Of a stretch of 64,000 nucleotides of DNA, positions 1-9,538 are shown piece after piece. Position numbers and translations under genes: made by a program. The stretch comes from a virus, in IMG/VR virus record IMGVR_UViG_3300008113_000014, positions 44,864-108,863 of that record; one strand, 5' to 3'. Numbering within the stretch: the first letter of the stretch is position 1; every line of letters starts with the position of its first letter. The notes below the pieces were generated by a model. That model did no database searches, was not told the origin of the DNA, and saw only the letters and a program-made list of their open reading frames with translations.

Positions 1-990
1 TGCTTCGTTAGAAAGCTTTGCTCCTTTGAGAGTTACAACATAGCGTGGAACAGCCTTGTTCTCAAAATAATCAATGTTATATTGAGATGCAAGTTGATCT
101 CCAAGCAATGATGGAATTGCTGCAACAATATCAGGGATACCATAATATGTATTTAAGGGTGAGTATTCCTTTATGTGAATAATTTCATTTGGTCGTGGAT
201 CTGATGTTACTGGGTTTGCATTAGTTGCACCAAAATTTCTAAAGTAAACAACTTTTTGACCAATGATCTGCATAAAGCCATCACGTAGGCGACGTATGCG
301 AATTGTTGTTGATGGGATATGTCCTACGTAACCAATATCTCCGTTTACTGTACGACCAACCTCAATGAAACCATTTCCAGTTGATTCAAGGTCTGTGTAT
401 ACCTTTTCCATTGTTTTTGTAAATGAATCATCATCATTAAGGCCTTCAAGCCAATCACGCATTTCAAACTTCATTCTTTCAATACGCTTGCGTGCTTTAT
501 CTATAGCACTTTGTTCTTTGCCTTCAAAGCTCAACATGGTGCGACCTGTTACTTCAAAAGAATATCCAAGTCCAACAATGTTAGCAACCTTGGCATCAAT
601 GGCAGCATGATTAGCAAAAGAAGTATCATAAAAATTTGCAAGTTCATATAGATTAAATGGAGGAGTAATTACATCAAATAGGCCATATCCATTTCGGTAT
701 ACTGTTCCAGGATTAATTGCTTTTGATGCAGCATCAACACCCGTTGGAGTAGAATTAGCAGAATCTGCATAGGCTTCTGTATTTATATCTACGCCTGTTG
801 ATCCATATGCATACTCTGCTTTGCCAATACTTCTCGTTGTTCTACGACGAAAGTTTTGATCAAGTCCAGAAAATTCTTTTATTGTATCCCAAGACTTATT
901 AAATGGATCTTGCTCTTTAAAAACATTTTCCCGTTCTTCTTGAGTATTTAAACTTGCAGAAATATATGTGTAATCAATATCCTCACTCAT
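1..990 (-). CDS. Phage portal protein (N-terminal part, gene runs off the left edge)
   Basis: Translating the minus strand from ATG at 990 gives an open frame of 330 codons that leaves the window without a stop. The segment from about residue 265 (IHIKEYSPLNTYYGIPDI) and the later NIDYFENKAVPRY are typical of PBSX/HK97-type portal proteins, the dodecameric ring through which DNA enters and leaves the capsid. The start ATGAGTGAG overlaps the stop of the upstream gene by 8 bases, so the two are translationally coupled. The C-terminal half is missing only because the window ends. Family assignment is by motif reading, not search. Confidence 0.85.
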   Translation of the reverse strand, partial: MSEDIDYTYISASLNTQEERENVFKEQDPFNKSWDTIKEFSGLDQNFRRRTTRSIGKAEYAYGSTGVDINTEAYADSANSTPTGVDAASKAINPGTVYRNGYGLFDVITPPFNLYELANFYDTSFANHAAIDAKVANIVGLGYSFEVTGRTMLSFEGKEQSAIDKARKRIERMKFEMRDWLEGLNDDDSFTKTMEKVYTDLESTGNGFIEVGRTVNGDIGYVGHIPSTTIRIRRLRDGFMQIIGQKVVYFRNFGATNANPVTSDPRPNEIIHIKEYSPLNTYYGIPDIVAAIPSLLGDQLASQYNIDYFENKAVPRYVVTLKGAKLSNEA

Positions 991-1396
991 CAAAGGCCTC
1001 TCTTCCAGCAACGTTTAATGTATCCTGTGCTGCTTTCCATGCCCCAAGGTCATTCATTGAAGGAATCAACCCACTAGACATTCTGTCAAGCTGCTCTGAA
1101 TGTTGTTCATCAGAAATACGTGTTAGTCCAGGAACAAAGATCGCTTCACCGTCTCCTGGATCACCATAATGTTTTGCTGCACTTTTAAGTTCCGCAATTT
1201 TAGTAAAGTCATTACGCATTGATTCAATGTTTAATACATTGCCACTACCGTCAGTAAACCACTTTCCAGTAGACTTTTTATATACATAAAGTCCCCAATC
1301 GTAATTCTTTTCAATGACCTTTTTACGGACATTTCCTACAATAGGCAAACCAGTCTTTTGATTAATTAGTGGATTATTTACATTACTCATAACCAT
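983..1396 (-). CDS. Hypothetical phage protein upstream of portal
   Basis: 137 aa, start ATG at 1396 with a second in-frame ATG at 1390; no clear ribosome site separates them. The C-terminus overlaps the portal start by 8 bases, and position next to the portal suggests a head or packaging role. The sequence is polar and soluble with no membrane segment. I recognise no family. Confidence 0.6.
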   Translation of the reverse strand: MVMSNVNNPLINQKTGLPIVGNVRKKVIEKNYDWGLYVYKKSTGKWFTDGSGNVLNIESMRNDFTKIAELKSAAKHYGDPGDGEAIFVPGLTRISDEQHSEQLDRMSSGLIPSMNDLGAWKAAQDTLNVAGREAFDE

Positions 1397-1437
1397 AAGT
1401 ATACCATAACACTGTTAAAGTGAACAGGCCCTTACCA

Positions 1438-3471
1438 TTAATAGAGTTTAATCTCACAAGCATCTGTTGAGCAATACTGCTCTCCTTCAGCCTCAAGATT
1501 TTCTATTCCATCATAAATAGCAGACCAGTCAATCTTACCAATTGTGCCTACATATGCGTTGTATTCTTCTCTTGAGATTTCGCTATATGGTTGCTGTGGA
1601 TAAACCTTATCTCCCATTGGCAAGAAGGATACAGCCTTTAACTGGCCTTCGTACATATTTAATGCTGGAGCAACAAACTTCTTTTCAGTCTCTTTGTTAA
1701 ATGAAAGTGTTACAGAAACACCATTATCTGACCAATACTTCTGGGCTGTTGCTGCTAGACCAATCTTCTCAAATAGGCTAACATGTTTTTCAGAACGCTT
1801 GTGTCCTGAAGCAACTGGGAAATATACTACTGAGGTATTTGCTGATACTAAGTCTGGTTCAATCTTATACCCTGCAGCTTTAAAAAGATGAAGCATTGGA
1901 TCAGTATTTCCAAAACGTATAGCACGAAGATAAAACTCTCCTCCAGGTCCCCAGTGAACTCCAGGAGTTGCACCAGAAAGTAGTGACACTGATCCTGATG
2001 GCTTGACCGTTGTTACACGAACTGATTCACGAACACATAGCCACTCTGAATATTGATGATCATAATGACGAATCTTTTTGTATCCTTCATCCATCCATTC
2101 ACGAGTTGTTGGAAGTCCATATGTGTCTGCAAATGATGCAATACCTGTCAATGAGGTTCCAATGCGACGATTACGTTGCATAATACCGTTTGTTTGTGGC
2201 CAGTGTGTTGGAAGAAGCGTTACAGTCTTTCCATAAAGGTACGCAAATTTCAACGTCTTGAGGAAGTCCTCCTTGGATTCATGACGATTTAAGTGCACTT
2301 CTACAAGTGTACAAAGTTCGTATGATTCCAATGGCTGCTCCGCACAAGGGTTGAAGCCCATAATGCGACTGTCCTTATAATCAGGAGCATCCGCAAGACG
2401 GCCATAATCACGGGCAACATCAAGCCAGATAAAACCTGGCTCTCCATTGTCTGCAATTAAATCTACATAGTCTTCATATTTTGTTCCAACTGTTGCTGAA
2501 ATAGAGTTGTTTGACATCCATGCCCAACCTGGCTTTTCTGGATCATATGAGTTACGTTCTGGAAATACTTCTGGATTCTTAAGATTAATAAATCCATTAT
2601 CTTCTGCAGTACCAAGTGCAAGAGTAGCAGAACGACGAACATTTCCTGATACCACACAGGTACCAATAAGATTAATAATATCAACAATAGCACGGCTATC
2701 TAAGAACTCTCCTGCTCTAGAGCCAATTACATTGCGAATACGTGTATGGAGATCAATGAGTGGTGCTGGACCGCTTGCAACGCCTCCAAAGCCCTTAATA
2801 GGGGCACCTAGTGGACGGATAAGGTCATAGTTAAAAAGCTGAATTGATTGATTTTGGCGTAAAAATGAGTTAATCAAGATACGAACTGATTCAACCCAGC
2901 CTTCACGAGTATCAGGAATATCATATGTTGATTCTGGCTCTGTTGGTGCGTAGATTGCCATTTTCTTATCTTGGCCAAGAGTATCAAAGCCAACTCCAAT
3001 ACCTAGCATTAATGCATCCATTACCCAAGCAAATAATGCACCAGGATCATTGCGGTCAAGGTCTCTAGTTGAAACCATTGCACAATTTTGGAGGGATGAA
3101 GAGTTGCGCTTTTCCATAGTCATTGGTGTACCAAATGCCCAAAGACCACGACCTGGAGGAGTCCACTTTAATTCAAACATTCTTTGAAAGGCTTCCTGTG
3201 CAGACTTCTGTGCTTTATTATCATTCCATGGTAGACGATTATCTTTAGCATGATTCTTTTGAACTGAATACATACCCTCAATTACACGGCGACAAACCTC
3301 ATGCCAGCGTTCTTTTGTTCCATCTTCTTTAACACGAGAATATGTACGAATAAATGTTATCTCTCCCAATGAATTGGACCCTGCATCTGAAAATCCAAAT
3401 GGAGCTGGAGTAAACTGATATTTATTTACAAACTCTTCTGATAAACGAAACGAAAATACACTTTCTGACAT
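1438..3471 (-). CDS. nrdJ: Adenosylcobalamin-dependent ribonucleoside-triphosphate reductase (class II RNR)
   Basis: 677 aa, close to the monomeric Lactobacillus-type enzyme (about 740 aa). It reduces ribonucleotides to deoxyribonucleotides for phage DNA synthesis. Visible landmarks: Cys130 in LQNCAM and Cys387 form the expected active-site disulfide pair; FNPCAEQPLESYELC carries the thiyl-radical Cys376 and Glu378; the C-terminal YCSTDAC (Cys667, Cys672) is the swinging redox pair recharged by thioredoxin. A thioredoxin is encoded at 53 kb in this window. The start is set by GAAAGG upstream of ATG at 3471. The gene stands alone between tail-fibre and portal genes; no cobalamin riboswitch is visible in the 149-bp leader. 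Confidence 0.95.
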   Translation of the reverse strand: MSESVFSFRLSEEFVNKYQFTPAPFGFSDAGSNSLGEITFIRTYSRVKEDGTKERWHEVCRRVIEGMYSVQKNHAKDNRLPWNDNKAQKSAQEAFQRMFELKWTPPGRGLWAFGTPMTMEKRNSSSLQNCAMVSTRDLDRNDPGALFAWVMDALMLGIGVGFDTLGQDKKMAIYAPTEPESTYDIPDTREGWVESVRILINSFLRQNQSIQLFNYDLIRPLGAPIKGFGGVASGPAPLIDLHTRIRNVIGSRAGEFLDSRAIVDIINLIGTCVVSGNVRRSATLALGTAEDNGFINLKNPEVFPERNSYDPEKPGWAWMSNNSISATVGTKYEDYVDLIADNGEPGFIWLDVARDYGRLADAPDYKDSRIMGFNPCAEQPLESYELCTLVEVHLNRHESKEDFLKTLKFAYLYGKTVTLLPTHWPQTNGIMQRNRRIGTSLTGIASFADTYGLPTTREWMDEGYKKIRHYDHQYSEWLCVRESVRVTTVKPSGSVSLLSGATPGVHWGPGGEFYLRAIRFGNTDPMLHLFKAAGYKIEPDLVSANTSVVYFPVASGHKRSEKHVSLFEKIGLAATAQKYWSDNGVSVTLSFNKETEKKFVAPALNMYEGQLKAVSFLPMGDKVYPQQPYSEISREEYNAYVGTIGKIDWSAIYDGIENLEAEGEQYCSTDACEIKLY

Positions 3472-3505
3472 TTTTATATACCTTTCAAAGTAAAATTAAC
3501 GGAGT

Positions 3506-3538
3506 GCTTTATGTTCTCTAAAGCAGTACTTAAGTATA
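3506..3538 (-). promoter_or_regulatory. Possible promoter and leader hairpin of nrdJ
   Basis: On the minus strand a TATACT (complement of 3533-3538) lies upstream of nrdJ, and the leader contains the hairpin GCTTTA-N7-TAAAGC (3506-3524). The -35 region is poor and overlaps the T-tail of the upstream terminator, so this is tentative. Confidence 0.4.
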
Positions 3539-3550
3539 ACACACTTTAAA

Positions 3551-3578
3551 AAGAAAAACACGCTCATAAAGAGCGTGT
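3551..3578 (-). terminator. Rho-independent terminator after the large tail-fibre gene
   Basis: Perfect 8-bp stem ACACGCTC/GAGCGTGT (3558-3565, 3571-3578) with a 5-nt loop, followed on the minus strand by TTTTTCTTTTT. It separates the fibre operon from nrdJ. Confidence 0.85.
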
Positions 3579-3620
3579 AAATCTTTAGTATAGAGTTAGT
3601 ACTCTATTATTTAATAAGTA

Positions 3621-6566
3621 CTATGCTTTTATATCTCCAGATAGTAACCATGCATCTGTTGCTACCTTTGTAAGTGTAGCAGATGAGTAGAGTGCTCTTA
3701 GAGTATTTCCTGGTGCTGCATAGATTGTTACTCCAGCTGCTGCTACAAAGTTTGCTCCACCTGCTCCAGATGATTGCCAGAAACTAATTGATGTTCCTAC
3801 TGGAAAAGCAGTTGTTGCCATAGTTGGAACCGTTACTGCATATGCTCCTGAAATTTGAATTAACTGATCTCTCAGAGCAAGCCCACCTGTTGATAAGTTG
3901 TAGGCTGCTCCAATTGTAGTTGTTGTAGTTGTTAGTGATGGTACACCAGCTTTTGTCTGAGTACCGTCTGTAAACGCTACACCTGAAGCAGAGGCTGTAA
4001 TTAAACCTGATGCTGTAACTGCTGCTGCATTTACAGTGCCTGTGAATGTTGGTGATGCTAGAGGTGCTTTATTTCCAAGTGCAGTTGTAATGGTTGCTGC
4101 GTAGTTTGCATCATCACCAAGTGCTGCTGCGAGTTCATCAAGAGTGTTAAGTGCTGCTGGTGCACCAGTTGTTAAAATAGCAAGTTCTTGCTGAACGAAA
4201 CTTGTTGTAGCAACTTGTGTTGTATTAGTTCCAGTTGCTGCAAGTGGTGCAGTTGGTGTTCCAGTAAGAGCTGGAGATGCTAATGGTGCCTTAAGTCCTA
4301 GGTCTGTAGTAAGACCTGAAATTTTAGACTGAGCAATTCCTGCTGCTGAAGCAATATCTCCATCAACAATTGTTCCATCTGCAATCATTCCTGATGTAAC
4401 AGTTCCTGCTGGAAGAGTTACAGTGCCTGTAAATGTAGGTGATGCAAGTGGAGCCTTAAGAGCAAGTGCTGTTGATGTAGCATCTGAAATTGGCTTAAGT
4501 GCATCTGATGTATTGTCTGCGTTACCAAGGCCAACCATAGACTTGGTTACACCAGAAACGGTGCCAGTAAATGTTGGTGAGGCAATTGGGGCTTTAAGAT
4601 CAAGTGCTGCTTGTGTAGCGCTTGATATTGGTTTTAGAGAATCTGTTGTGTTGTCAACGTTAGCAAGACCTACCATTGTCTTAGTTATACCAGCAACGGT
4701 GCCAGTAAATGTTGGAGATTCAAGTGTAGCGTAACCTGAAATTAGTGCTCCTGTAGGTATTGTAACTGTTCCTGTAAATGTTGGTGAGGCAATTGGGGCA
4801 CGTAGACCAAGAGCAGTTTGTGTTGCTGTTGAAACTGGCTTTGCAGTATCTGCTGTGTTATCAACGTTTCCAAGACCTACGTGTGCTTTTGTAACACCAG
4901 AAACTGTTCCTGTAAATGTTGGTGAAGCTAGTGGAGCATATGTAGATGCTGCTGTAGAAGATGCAAGCTTAAGATCAAGCTGTGTTTGTGTAGCAGTTGA
5001 GATTGGTTTGTTTGCGTCTGTTGTGTTATCAACATTTCCAAGGCCAACGTGTGCTTTTGTAACACCAGCAACTGTTCCTGTGAATGTTGGAGAAGAAAGT
5101 GGAGCGTATGTTGTGCTAGCAGCTACTGCTCCAAGCTTTGAAGCAAGTTGTGTTTGAATATTTTCAGTTAATCCATCAAGGTATCCAATTTCAGTATTAG
5201 ATACTGAACCAACAGTTAATGATGTTGCTTCAAGTGCACCAACTGCAAGGTCATCAAGTGATCCTTGTCCAAAATTAACAGTAGTTGTTGGTGCATCAGC
5301 AACTCCCTTAAACAGTTTCCATTTTGCATCAGATGAGTCCTTTACAAAACCTTGATGTTTAGCTGTTCCATCGTTGTATGAGCCTACAAAACCAATATCT
5401 ACAAGGTTGGCAGCATTACCACTACCAAGATAAATTACTGGGTCTTCAACTGTAAGATTTGTTGTGTTTACAGTTGCACTTGTTCCAGAAACTGTTAAGT
5501 TACCGTCAACAATTAAATCATTGCTAACTGTAAGGTTGACTGCAGTTGCTGTACCAGTTAATGCTGGGCTAGCAAGAGGTGCCTTAAGATCAAGTGCTGT
5601 TTGTGTAGCGGTTGAAACTGGCTTTGCTGCATCTGAAGTATTATTTACATCTGCAAGTCCAACATGTGCCTTTGTTACACCGCTTACAGTTCCAGTAAAT
5701 GTTGGGGATGCGATAGGTGCTTTAAGGTCAAGCGCTGCTTGTGTGGCTGTTGAGATTTGCTTATTTGCGTCTGATGTATCGTCTACGCTTGTAAGGCCAA
5801 CCATTGCTTTTGTAATACCAGATACAGTTCCTGTAAATGTTGGGGAAGCAATTGTGGCTCTAAGATTAATTTGATTTTGAACATTAGCTGAAAGTCCATT
5901 AAGGTATCCAATTTCAGTATCGTCAACGTTTGCAACTTTTGCCTGGAATGCTGTTGCATCAACGGCAAGTGAAATTGTGTTTCCAGGATCACTGTATGTC
6001 TTTAAAAGACCATTTCCAGCAACTATAGCAGTGTCAATAGCATCCTGTGAAAGTTCTGCAATGTCTGCTGAGTTTGCCTTTAAATTCAGTGCAGTCTGTG
6101 TAGCTGTAGAAACAGGCTTATCAGCATCTGATGTATTGTCAACATTTCCAAGACCAACATCTCCCTTTACCAATCCTGCTGGAGATGTAATAGTTTTATT
6201 TGTTAAAGTTTGTGTTCCTGTTGTTGTAACTAAAAGTGAAGTATCTGCAATACCGTGGATGGCTGTTGTATCTGCTTGGTGGTTTGAAAGGTTTGTGGCA
6301 ACTGTTGTAAAGAAAGCTGGATCATCGCCAATTGCTGCTGCAAGCTCATCAAGAGAGTTGAGTAGTCCTGGCGCACCTGCAATTGTTGTAGCAAGGTCAA
6401 CGAAGTATGCTAGGTTTACCCAGTGGTTTACTCCATCACCAATCTTAAATTTATTTGTGTCTGACTCATAACCAATTTCACCTATTGCTAGAATTGGCCC
6501 ATTTCCACTATTTGTAGAGATCCACTGCGCTGCAGTGCCTCTACGTTGTTGCATTCTTGTTGCCAT
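3621..6566 (-). CDS. Large repeat-containing tail fibre protein with Mtd-N-like head domain
   Basis: 981 aa. Residues 1-55 (RRGTAAQW, GEIGYESDTNKFKIGDG) match the N-terminal domain found in major tropism determinant and many tail-fibre proteins, which docks the fibre to the tail. The body contains nine SPTFTGT and two SPALTGT motifs in roughly 45-residue repeats of the type VGLGNVDNTSDANKP...STATQTALDLKAP, common in phage fibre shafts. Around residue 370 is an inserted module with VIYLGSGN and GFVKDSSDAKWKLF. The C-terminus (about 870-981) is non-repetitive and is the probable receptor-facing tip. GGAGGAG lies 8 nt before ATG at 6566. First of three clustered fibre genes. Confidence 0.85.
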   Translation of the reverse strand: MATRMQQRRGTAAQWISTNSGNGPILAIGEIGYESDTNKFKIGDGVNHWVNLAYFVDLATTIAGAPGLLNSLDELAAAIGDDPAFFTTVATNLSNHQADTTAIHGIADTSLLVTTTGTQTLTNKTITSPAGLVKGDVGLGNVDNTSDADKPVSTATQTALNLKANSADIAELSQDAIDTAIVAGNGLLKTYSDPGNTISLAVDATAFQAKVANVDDTEIGYLNGLSANVQNQINLRATIASPTFTGTVSGITKAMVGLTSVDDTSDANKQISTATQAALDLKAPIASPTFTGTVSGVTKAHVGLADVNNTSDAAKPVSTATQTALDLKAPLASPALTGTATAVNLTVSNDLIVDGNLTVSGTSATVNTTNLTVEDPVIYLGSGNAANLVDIGFVGSYNDGTAKHQGFVKDSSDAKWKLFKGVADAPTTTVNFGQGSLDDLAVGALEATSLTVGSVSNTEIGYLDGLTENIQTQLASKLGAVAASTTYAPLSSPTFTGTVAGVTKAHVGLGNVDNTTDANKPISTATQTQLDLKLASSTAASTYAPLASPTFTGTVSGVTKAHVGLGNVDNTADTAKPVSTATQTALGLRAPIASPTFTGTVTIPTGALISGYATLESPTFTGTVAGITKTMVGLANVDNTTDSLKPISSATQAALDLKAPIASPTFTGTVSGVTKSMVGLGNADNTSDALKPISDATSTALALKAPLASPTFTGTVTLPAGTVTSGMIADGTIVDGDIASAAGIAQSKISGLTTDLGLKAPLASPALTGTPTAPLAATGTNTTQVATTSFVQQELAILTTGAPAALNTLDELAAALGDDANYAATITTALGNKAPLASPTFTGTVNAAAVTASGLITASASGVAFTDGTQTKAGVPSLTTTTTTIGAAYNLSTGGLALRDQLIQISGAYAVTVPTMATTAFPVGTSISFWQSSGAGGANFVAAAGVTIYAAPGNTLRALYSSATLTKVATDAWLLSGDIKA

Positions 6567-6609
6567 TTACTTGCTCCTCCAGGTATCAGTAGTAATATTA
6601 TAACAGATT

Positions 6610-7062
6610 TTAATTGAAGTTATCAATTGAACTTCCGCCATCCCACGTTTCTGTGAATACAGTAGTATTGTATGCACCAGTTTCTATTAGTGCCCCCACT
6701 GTGTCATATGATCCACCCTCAATAAATATACTTGCAAGCATACCATTTCCATCAATAGATGTATCGTGAATATGCTCCTGCAATAATTCTGCATCTGCCA
6801 TATTTGCTAAAGCAGCCCACTGATTATTATAATAAACATGTACTCTGTTATAAACAGTATCGTAGTACAACTGTCCATTTGTTGGACTTGCAGGAGCTGT
6901 TGATGATACAGCCATACCTCCTGTTAATGAATCTACGTACTCCTTAGTTGCTGCATGTGTTGCAATAGTAGGAGTTCCTACTGTTACCGCACCGCCGAAA
7001 GTTCCACCAAGGCCAACGATTATGCCATTCTTGACTTTAAAATCTTTGTTAACCGTTGACAC
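6610..7062 (-). CDS. Short tail-fibre-related protein
   Basis: 150 aa, GTG start at 7062 with AAAGGAG upstream. The first residues VNKDFKVKNGIIV are nearly identical to those of the 655-aa fibre gene just upstream, so the two share an attachment module. A central ATKEYVDSL and NGQLYYDTVYNRVHVYYNNQW segment resembles the carbohydrate- or chaperone-proximal modules of fibre proteins. It may be an accessory fibre or a truncated duplicate of the neighbour. Confidence 0.7.
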   Translation of the reverse strand: MSTVNKDFKVKNGIIVGLGGTFGGAVTVGTPTIATHAATKEYVDSLTGGMAVSSTAPASPTNGQLYYDTVYNRVHVYYNNQWAALANMADAELLQEHIHDTSIDGNGMLASIFIEGGSYDTVGALIETGAYNTTVFTETWDGGSSIDNFN

Positions 7063-7082
7063 TTGGTTTCTCCTTTGTTAGA

Positions 7083-9050
7083 TTACTTTAGTAGTGTTCC
7101 AACAACAGTGACTGTTGAGGAGTTGTTAGCAGTAGTTACTAGAAGTTGTACATTTGATCCGCTGACGCCTGCTGATATAGTCATCGCTGAACCATTTGTT
7201 CCAATTGTTCCATACTCTGTTATTGCAATATTGTCAGCTGTATCAAGTGTTAATAAAACCTTTGATATTTCTGTATGGACTCCATAAGCGGTCTTAACCA
7301 AGAACTCTGCTGAACGATAGTCTGCCTTAGCAAAAGCGTATGCTACATTTGAAGCACTTGCTGTTGGTACAGAAATTGTTGCAGCTACCTGAGTTGCAAG
7401 AGAGTTGATATCAACTTCTGTAAAGTTTGGAACAACTGCTTCAAGAGCAGTTACTGCACGAGCATTTGTGAAGTACTTATTTGTACCTTCTGCAAGGTCA
7501 GTTGTTGTAGAATCTGCTACACCGTTTTCTGCGGTAATAACAAGACCTGTACCTGAACCAGTGATTGTAATGTTAGTCTTTGTAGCACTAGTCAAAAGAT
7601 CTGCTGCTGAAGACTTGGCACGAGCATCTGTGAAGTATAGGCTTCCTGATTCTGCTACATCAGAAGTAACAAGTGCATCTGCGTGAGCAATTGCAGCTGC
7701 TTGTGCAGCGTTAGCCTTTGAAGTAGCGTCAGCTGCTGCTGTAGAAACTGATGCAGCATCTCCAGAAACTCTTAGTGCTGCTTCTGCAGCAACCTTTGAA
7801 GTAGCATCTGCAGCTGCAGTTGATACTGAGGCTGCATCTCCAGAAACTCTTAGTGCTGCTTCTGCTGCTACCTTAGATGTTGCATCTGAGGCTGCGGTGC
7901 TGACTGATGCAGCATCACCTGATACTCTAAGTGCTGCTTCTGAAGCAACCTTTGCTGTTGCATCGGCTGATGCTGTTGCCTCTGCTGCTGTCTGGGCTGC
8001 GTCTGCTTCTGCCTTAGCAAATGCTGTTGTAGCAATCTGAGTTGTATCAGTATTTGCTGCTGCAGTCGGTGCTGTTGGTACACCAGTAAGCGCTGGTGAA
8101 GCAAGTGGGGCTTTTGTTCCCAAAGCTGTTGTAATAGTTGTTGTGTAATTAGCGTCATCATTAATTGCTGCTGCTAATTCATTTAATGTATTAAGAAGTG
8201 CTGGTGCACCATCAACAAGATTATCTACTGCGGTTCCAATTGCTGTGTTGCGGTTTGTAACTTCTGTTGCAATTGCTGCTGAGATTGCTGATGCACTTGC
8301 TGACGCTGCTGCGTCAATTGCTTCCGTCTTGGCAGTTGCTACGTTTGCAGTAGTTGCAAGAAGAGCCGTGTTTGCAATTCCATGAACGTTTGTTGTGTCT
8401 GATTCGTGTGAAGAAAGTGCTGCTGCAGCTGTTGCCTCTGCTGCTGCTTGAGCGGCGTTGGCCTTAGATGTTGCATCTGCTGATGCAGTTGCTACTGAGG
8501 CTGAGTCGCCTGATACTCTAAGTGCTGCTTCTGCAGCGACTTTAGATGTAGCGTCTGATGCTGCTGTTGCTTCTGCTGCAGTTTTAGCTGCTGCTGCTGC
8601 ACCGTATGCGTCATAAGTATTTGCTGTTACAGATACTGCACCTGTTGAATCATTATATGAAAGACCAGTTCCAACATTGTTTCCAATGGCATCTTGTGCT
8701 CTTTCATCTGTGAAGTAAAGGTTTGTTCCTTCTGCAAGATCTGCAGTGTCATGGTTTGAAAGGCTTGAAACTGTTCCAGTTACGTCACCTGTTACGTTGC
8801 CTGTTAAATTACCAGTTACGTTACCTGTTAAGGCTGCTGTAACTGTTCCTGCTGCAAAGTTACCATTAGCATCACGCTTTACAACTGTGTTTGCAGTGTT
8901 AGCAGATGTTGATGTACCGCCAATAAGACCAACTATGTAGTCTTGATCTGCTTGCTTCTTTGTAAGAATGTCAAAATTGTTGACTGTAGCTGTTGTACCT
9001 TCAACAATGAGCCCATTCTTTACCTTAAAGTCTTTATTTACTGTTGCCAT
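7083..9050 (-). CDS. Tail fibre protein with alanine-rich coiled repeats
   Basis: 655 aa. N-terminal VNKDFKVKNGLIV is shared with the next gene. Two TDERAQDAIG/TDARAKSS-like turns and the repeated unit ATSKVAAEAALRVSGDAASVS (at least four near-identical copies around residues 330-460) form a long helical shaft. A segment PAPTLLNTLNELAAAINDDANY-type is shared with the 981-aa fibre. The last 70 residues carry the ITEYGTI...TIS...VQLLVT pattern also found at the C-terminus of the 148-aa protein that follows. AAGGAGATAAG precedes ATG at 9050. Confidence 0.8.
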   Translation of the reverse strand: MATVNKDFKVKNGLIVEGTTATVNNFDILTKKQADQDYIVGLIGGTSTSANTANTVVKRDANGNFAAGTVTAALTGNVTGNLTGNVTGDVTGTVSSLSNHDTADLAEGTNLYFTDERAQDAIGNNVGTGLSYNDSTGAVSVTANTYDAYGAAAAAKTAAEATAASDATSKVAAEAALRVSGDSASVATASADATSKANAAQAAAEATAAAALSSHESDTTNVHGIANTALLATTANVATAKTEAIDAAASASASAISAAIATEVTNRNTAIGTAVDNLVDGAPALLNTLNELAAAINDDANYTTTITTALGTKAPLASPALTGVPTAPTAAANTDTTQIATTAFAKAEADAAQTAAEATASADATAKVASEAALRVSGDAASVSTAASDATSKVAAEAALRVSGDAASVSTAAADATSKVAAEAALRVSGDAASVSTAAADATSKANAAQAAAIAHADALVTSDVAESGSLYFTDARAKSSAADLLTSATKTNITITGSGTGLVITAENGVADSTTTDLAEGTNKYFTNARAVTALEAVVPNFTEVDINSLATQVAATISVPTASASNVAYAFAKADYRSAEFLVKTAYGVHTEISKVLLTLDTADNIAITEYGTIGTNGSAMTISAGVSGSNVQLLVTTANNSSTVTVVGTLLK

Positions 9051-9068
9051 TTCTTATCTCCTTGTTGG

Positions 9069-9515
9069 TTAAGCCTTTAAACCCATACGAGCAAATCGTA
9101 CGGTTATAGGCGTAATACCCACCACTGGCGTTACAGAAATATTTACTGTATCCGCCACCCTAGAGACGCTAATGGTGCCAATGTTCCCATCGTTGTCTAT
9201 TGTTCCATATTCGCTGACGTTTACATTTGTACCGTCAACAAGTATTGTTAATTCTGTTGCATAAAATTTATTATCTCCAGCAGATGTCTTCTTTATAGAG
9301 ATTAAGTATTTAACCATTCTCCAGACTGTACCGTCAAAGTTGTCAATTACTGTTGCATTCTGAATGTCTGAAATAGTATTTTCATTGTTACCAGAAGTAC
9401 CTAGGTCTGTTGCCTGTGCTGCTGTTGAATCAATTAGGTTTTCGTAGTCCGTTTGTGATGGACGATCACCTGTTTGAAATGTGGTTTTTACTGTGCTAAG
9501 CGGTAGTCTGGACAT
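9069..9515 (-). CDS. Small tail-fibre/baseplate-associated protein
   Basis: 148 aa beginning MSRLPLSTVKTTFQTGDRPSQTDYENLID, a pattern seen at the N-terminus of many phage tail proteins. The C-terminal 75 residues (NVSEYGTIDNDGNIGTISVS...VNISVTPVV) align by eye with the C-terminal domain of the 655-aa fibre upstream, suggesting a shared beta-rich module. It is transcribed with the fibre genes. Confidence 0.65.
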   Translation of the reverse strand: MSRLPLSTVKTTFQTGDRPSQTDYENLIDSTAAQATDLGTSGNNENTISDIQNATVIDNFDGTVWRMVKYLISIKKTSAGDNKFYATELTILVDGTNVNVSEYGTIDNDGNIGTISVSRVADTVNISVTPVVGITPITVRFARMGLKA

Positions 9516-9538
9516 ATGCCCATTATATCATATTTATA

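Noticed and set aside
3472-3620. Cobalamin riboswitch upstream of nrdJ
   Set aside because: The gap is too short, lacks a B12 box and contains a terminator and a simple hairpin instead.
4423-8940. Plus-strand frames rich in Val/Ala/Pro in the fibre region
   Set aside because: These are antisense images of the repetitive fibre genes on the minus strand.
6610-9515. Diversity-generating retroelement linked to the Mtd-like fibre
   Set aside because: No reverse transcriptase, no template repeat and no adenine-biased variable repeat were seen; the Mtd-N-like domain alone is common in fibres.
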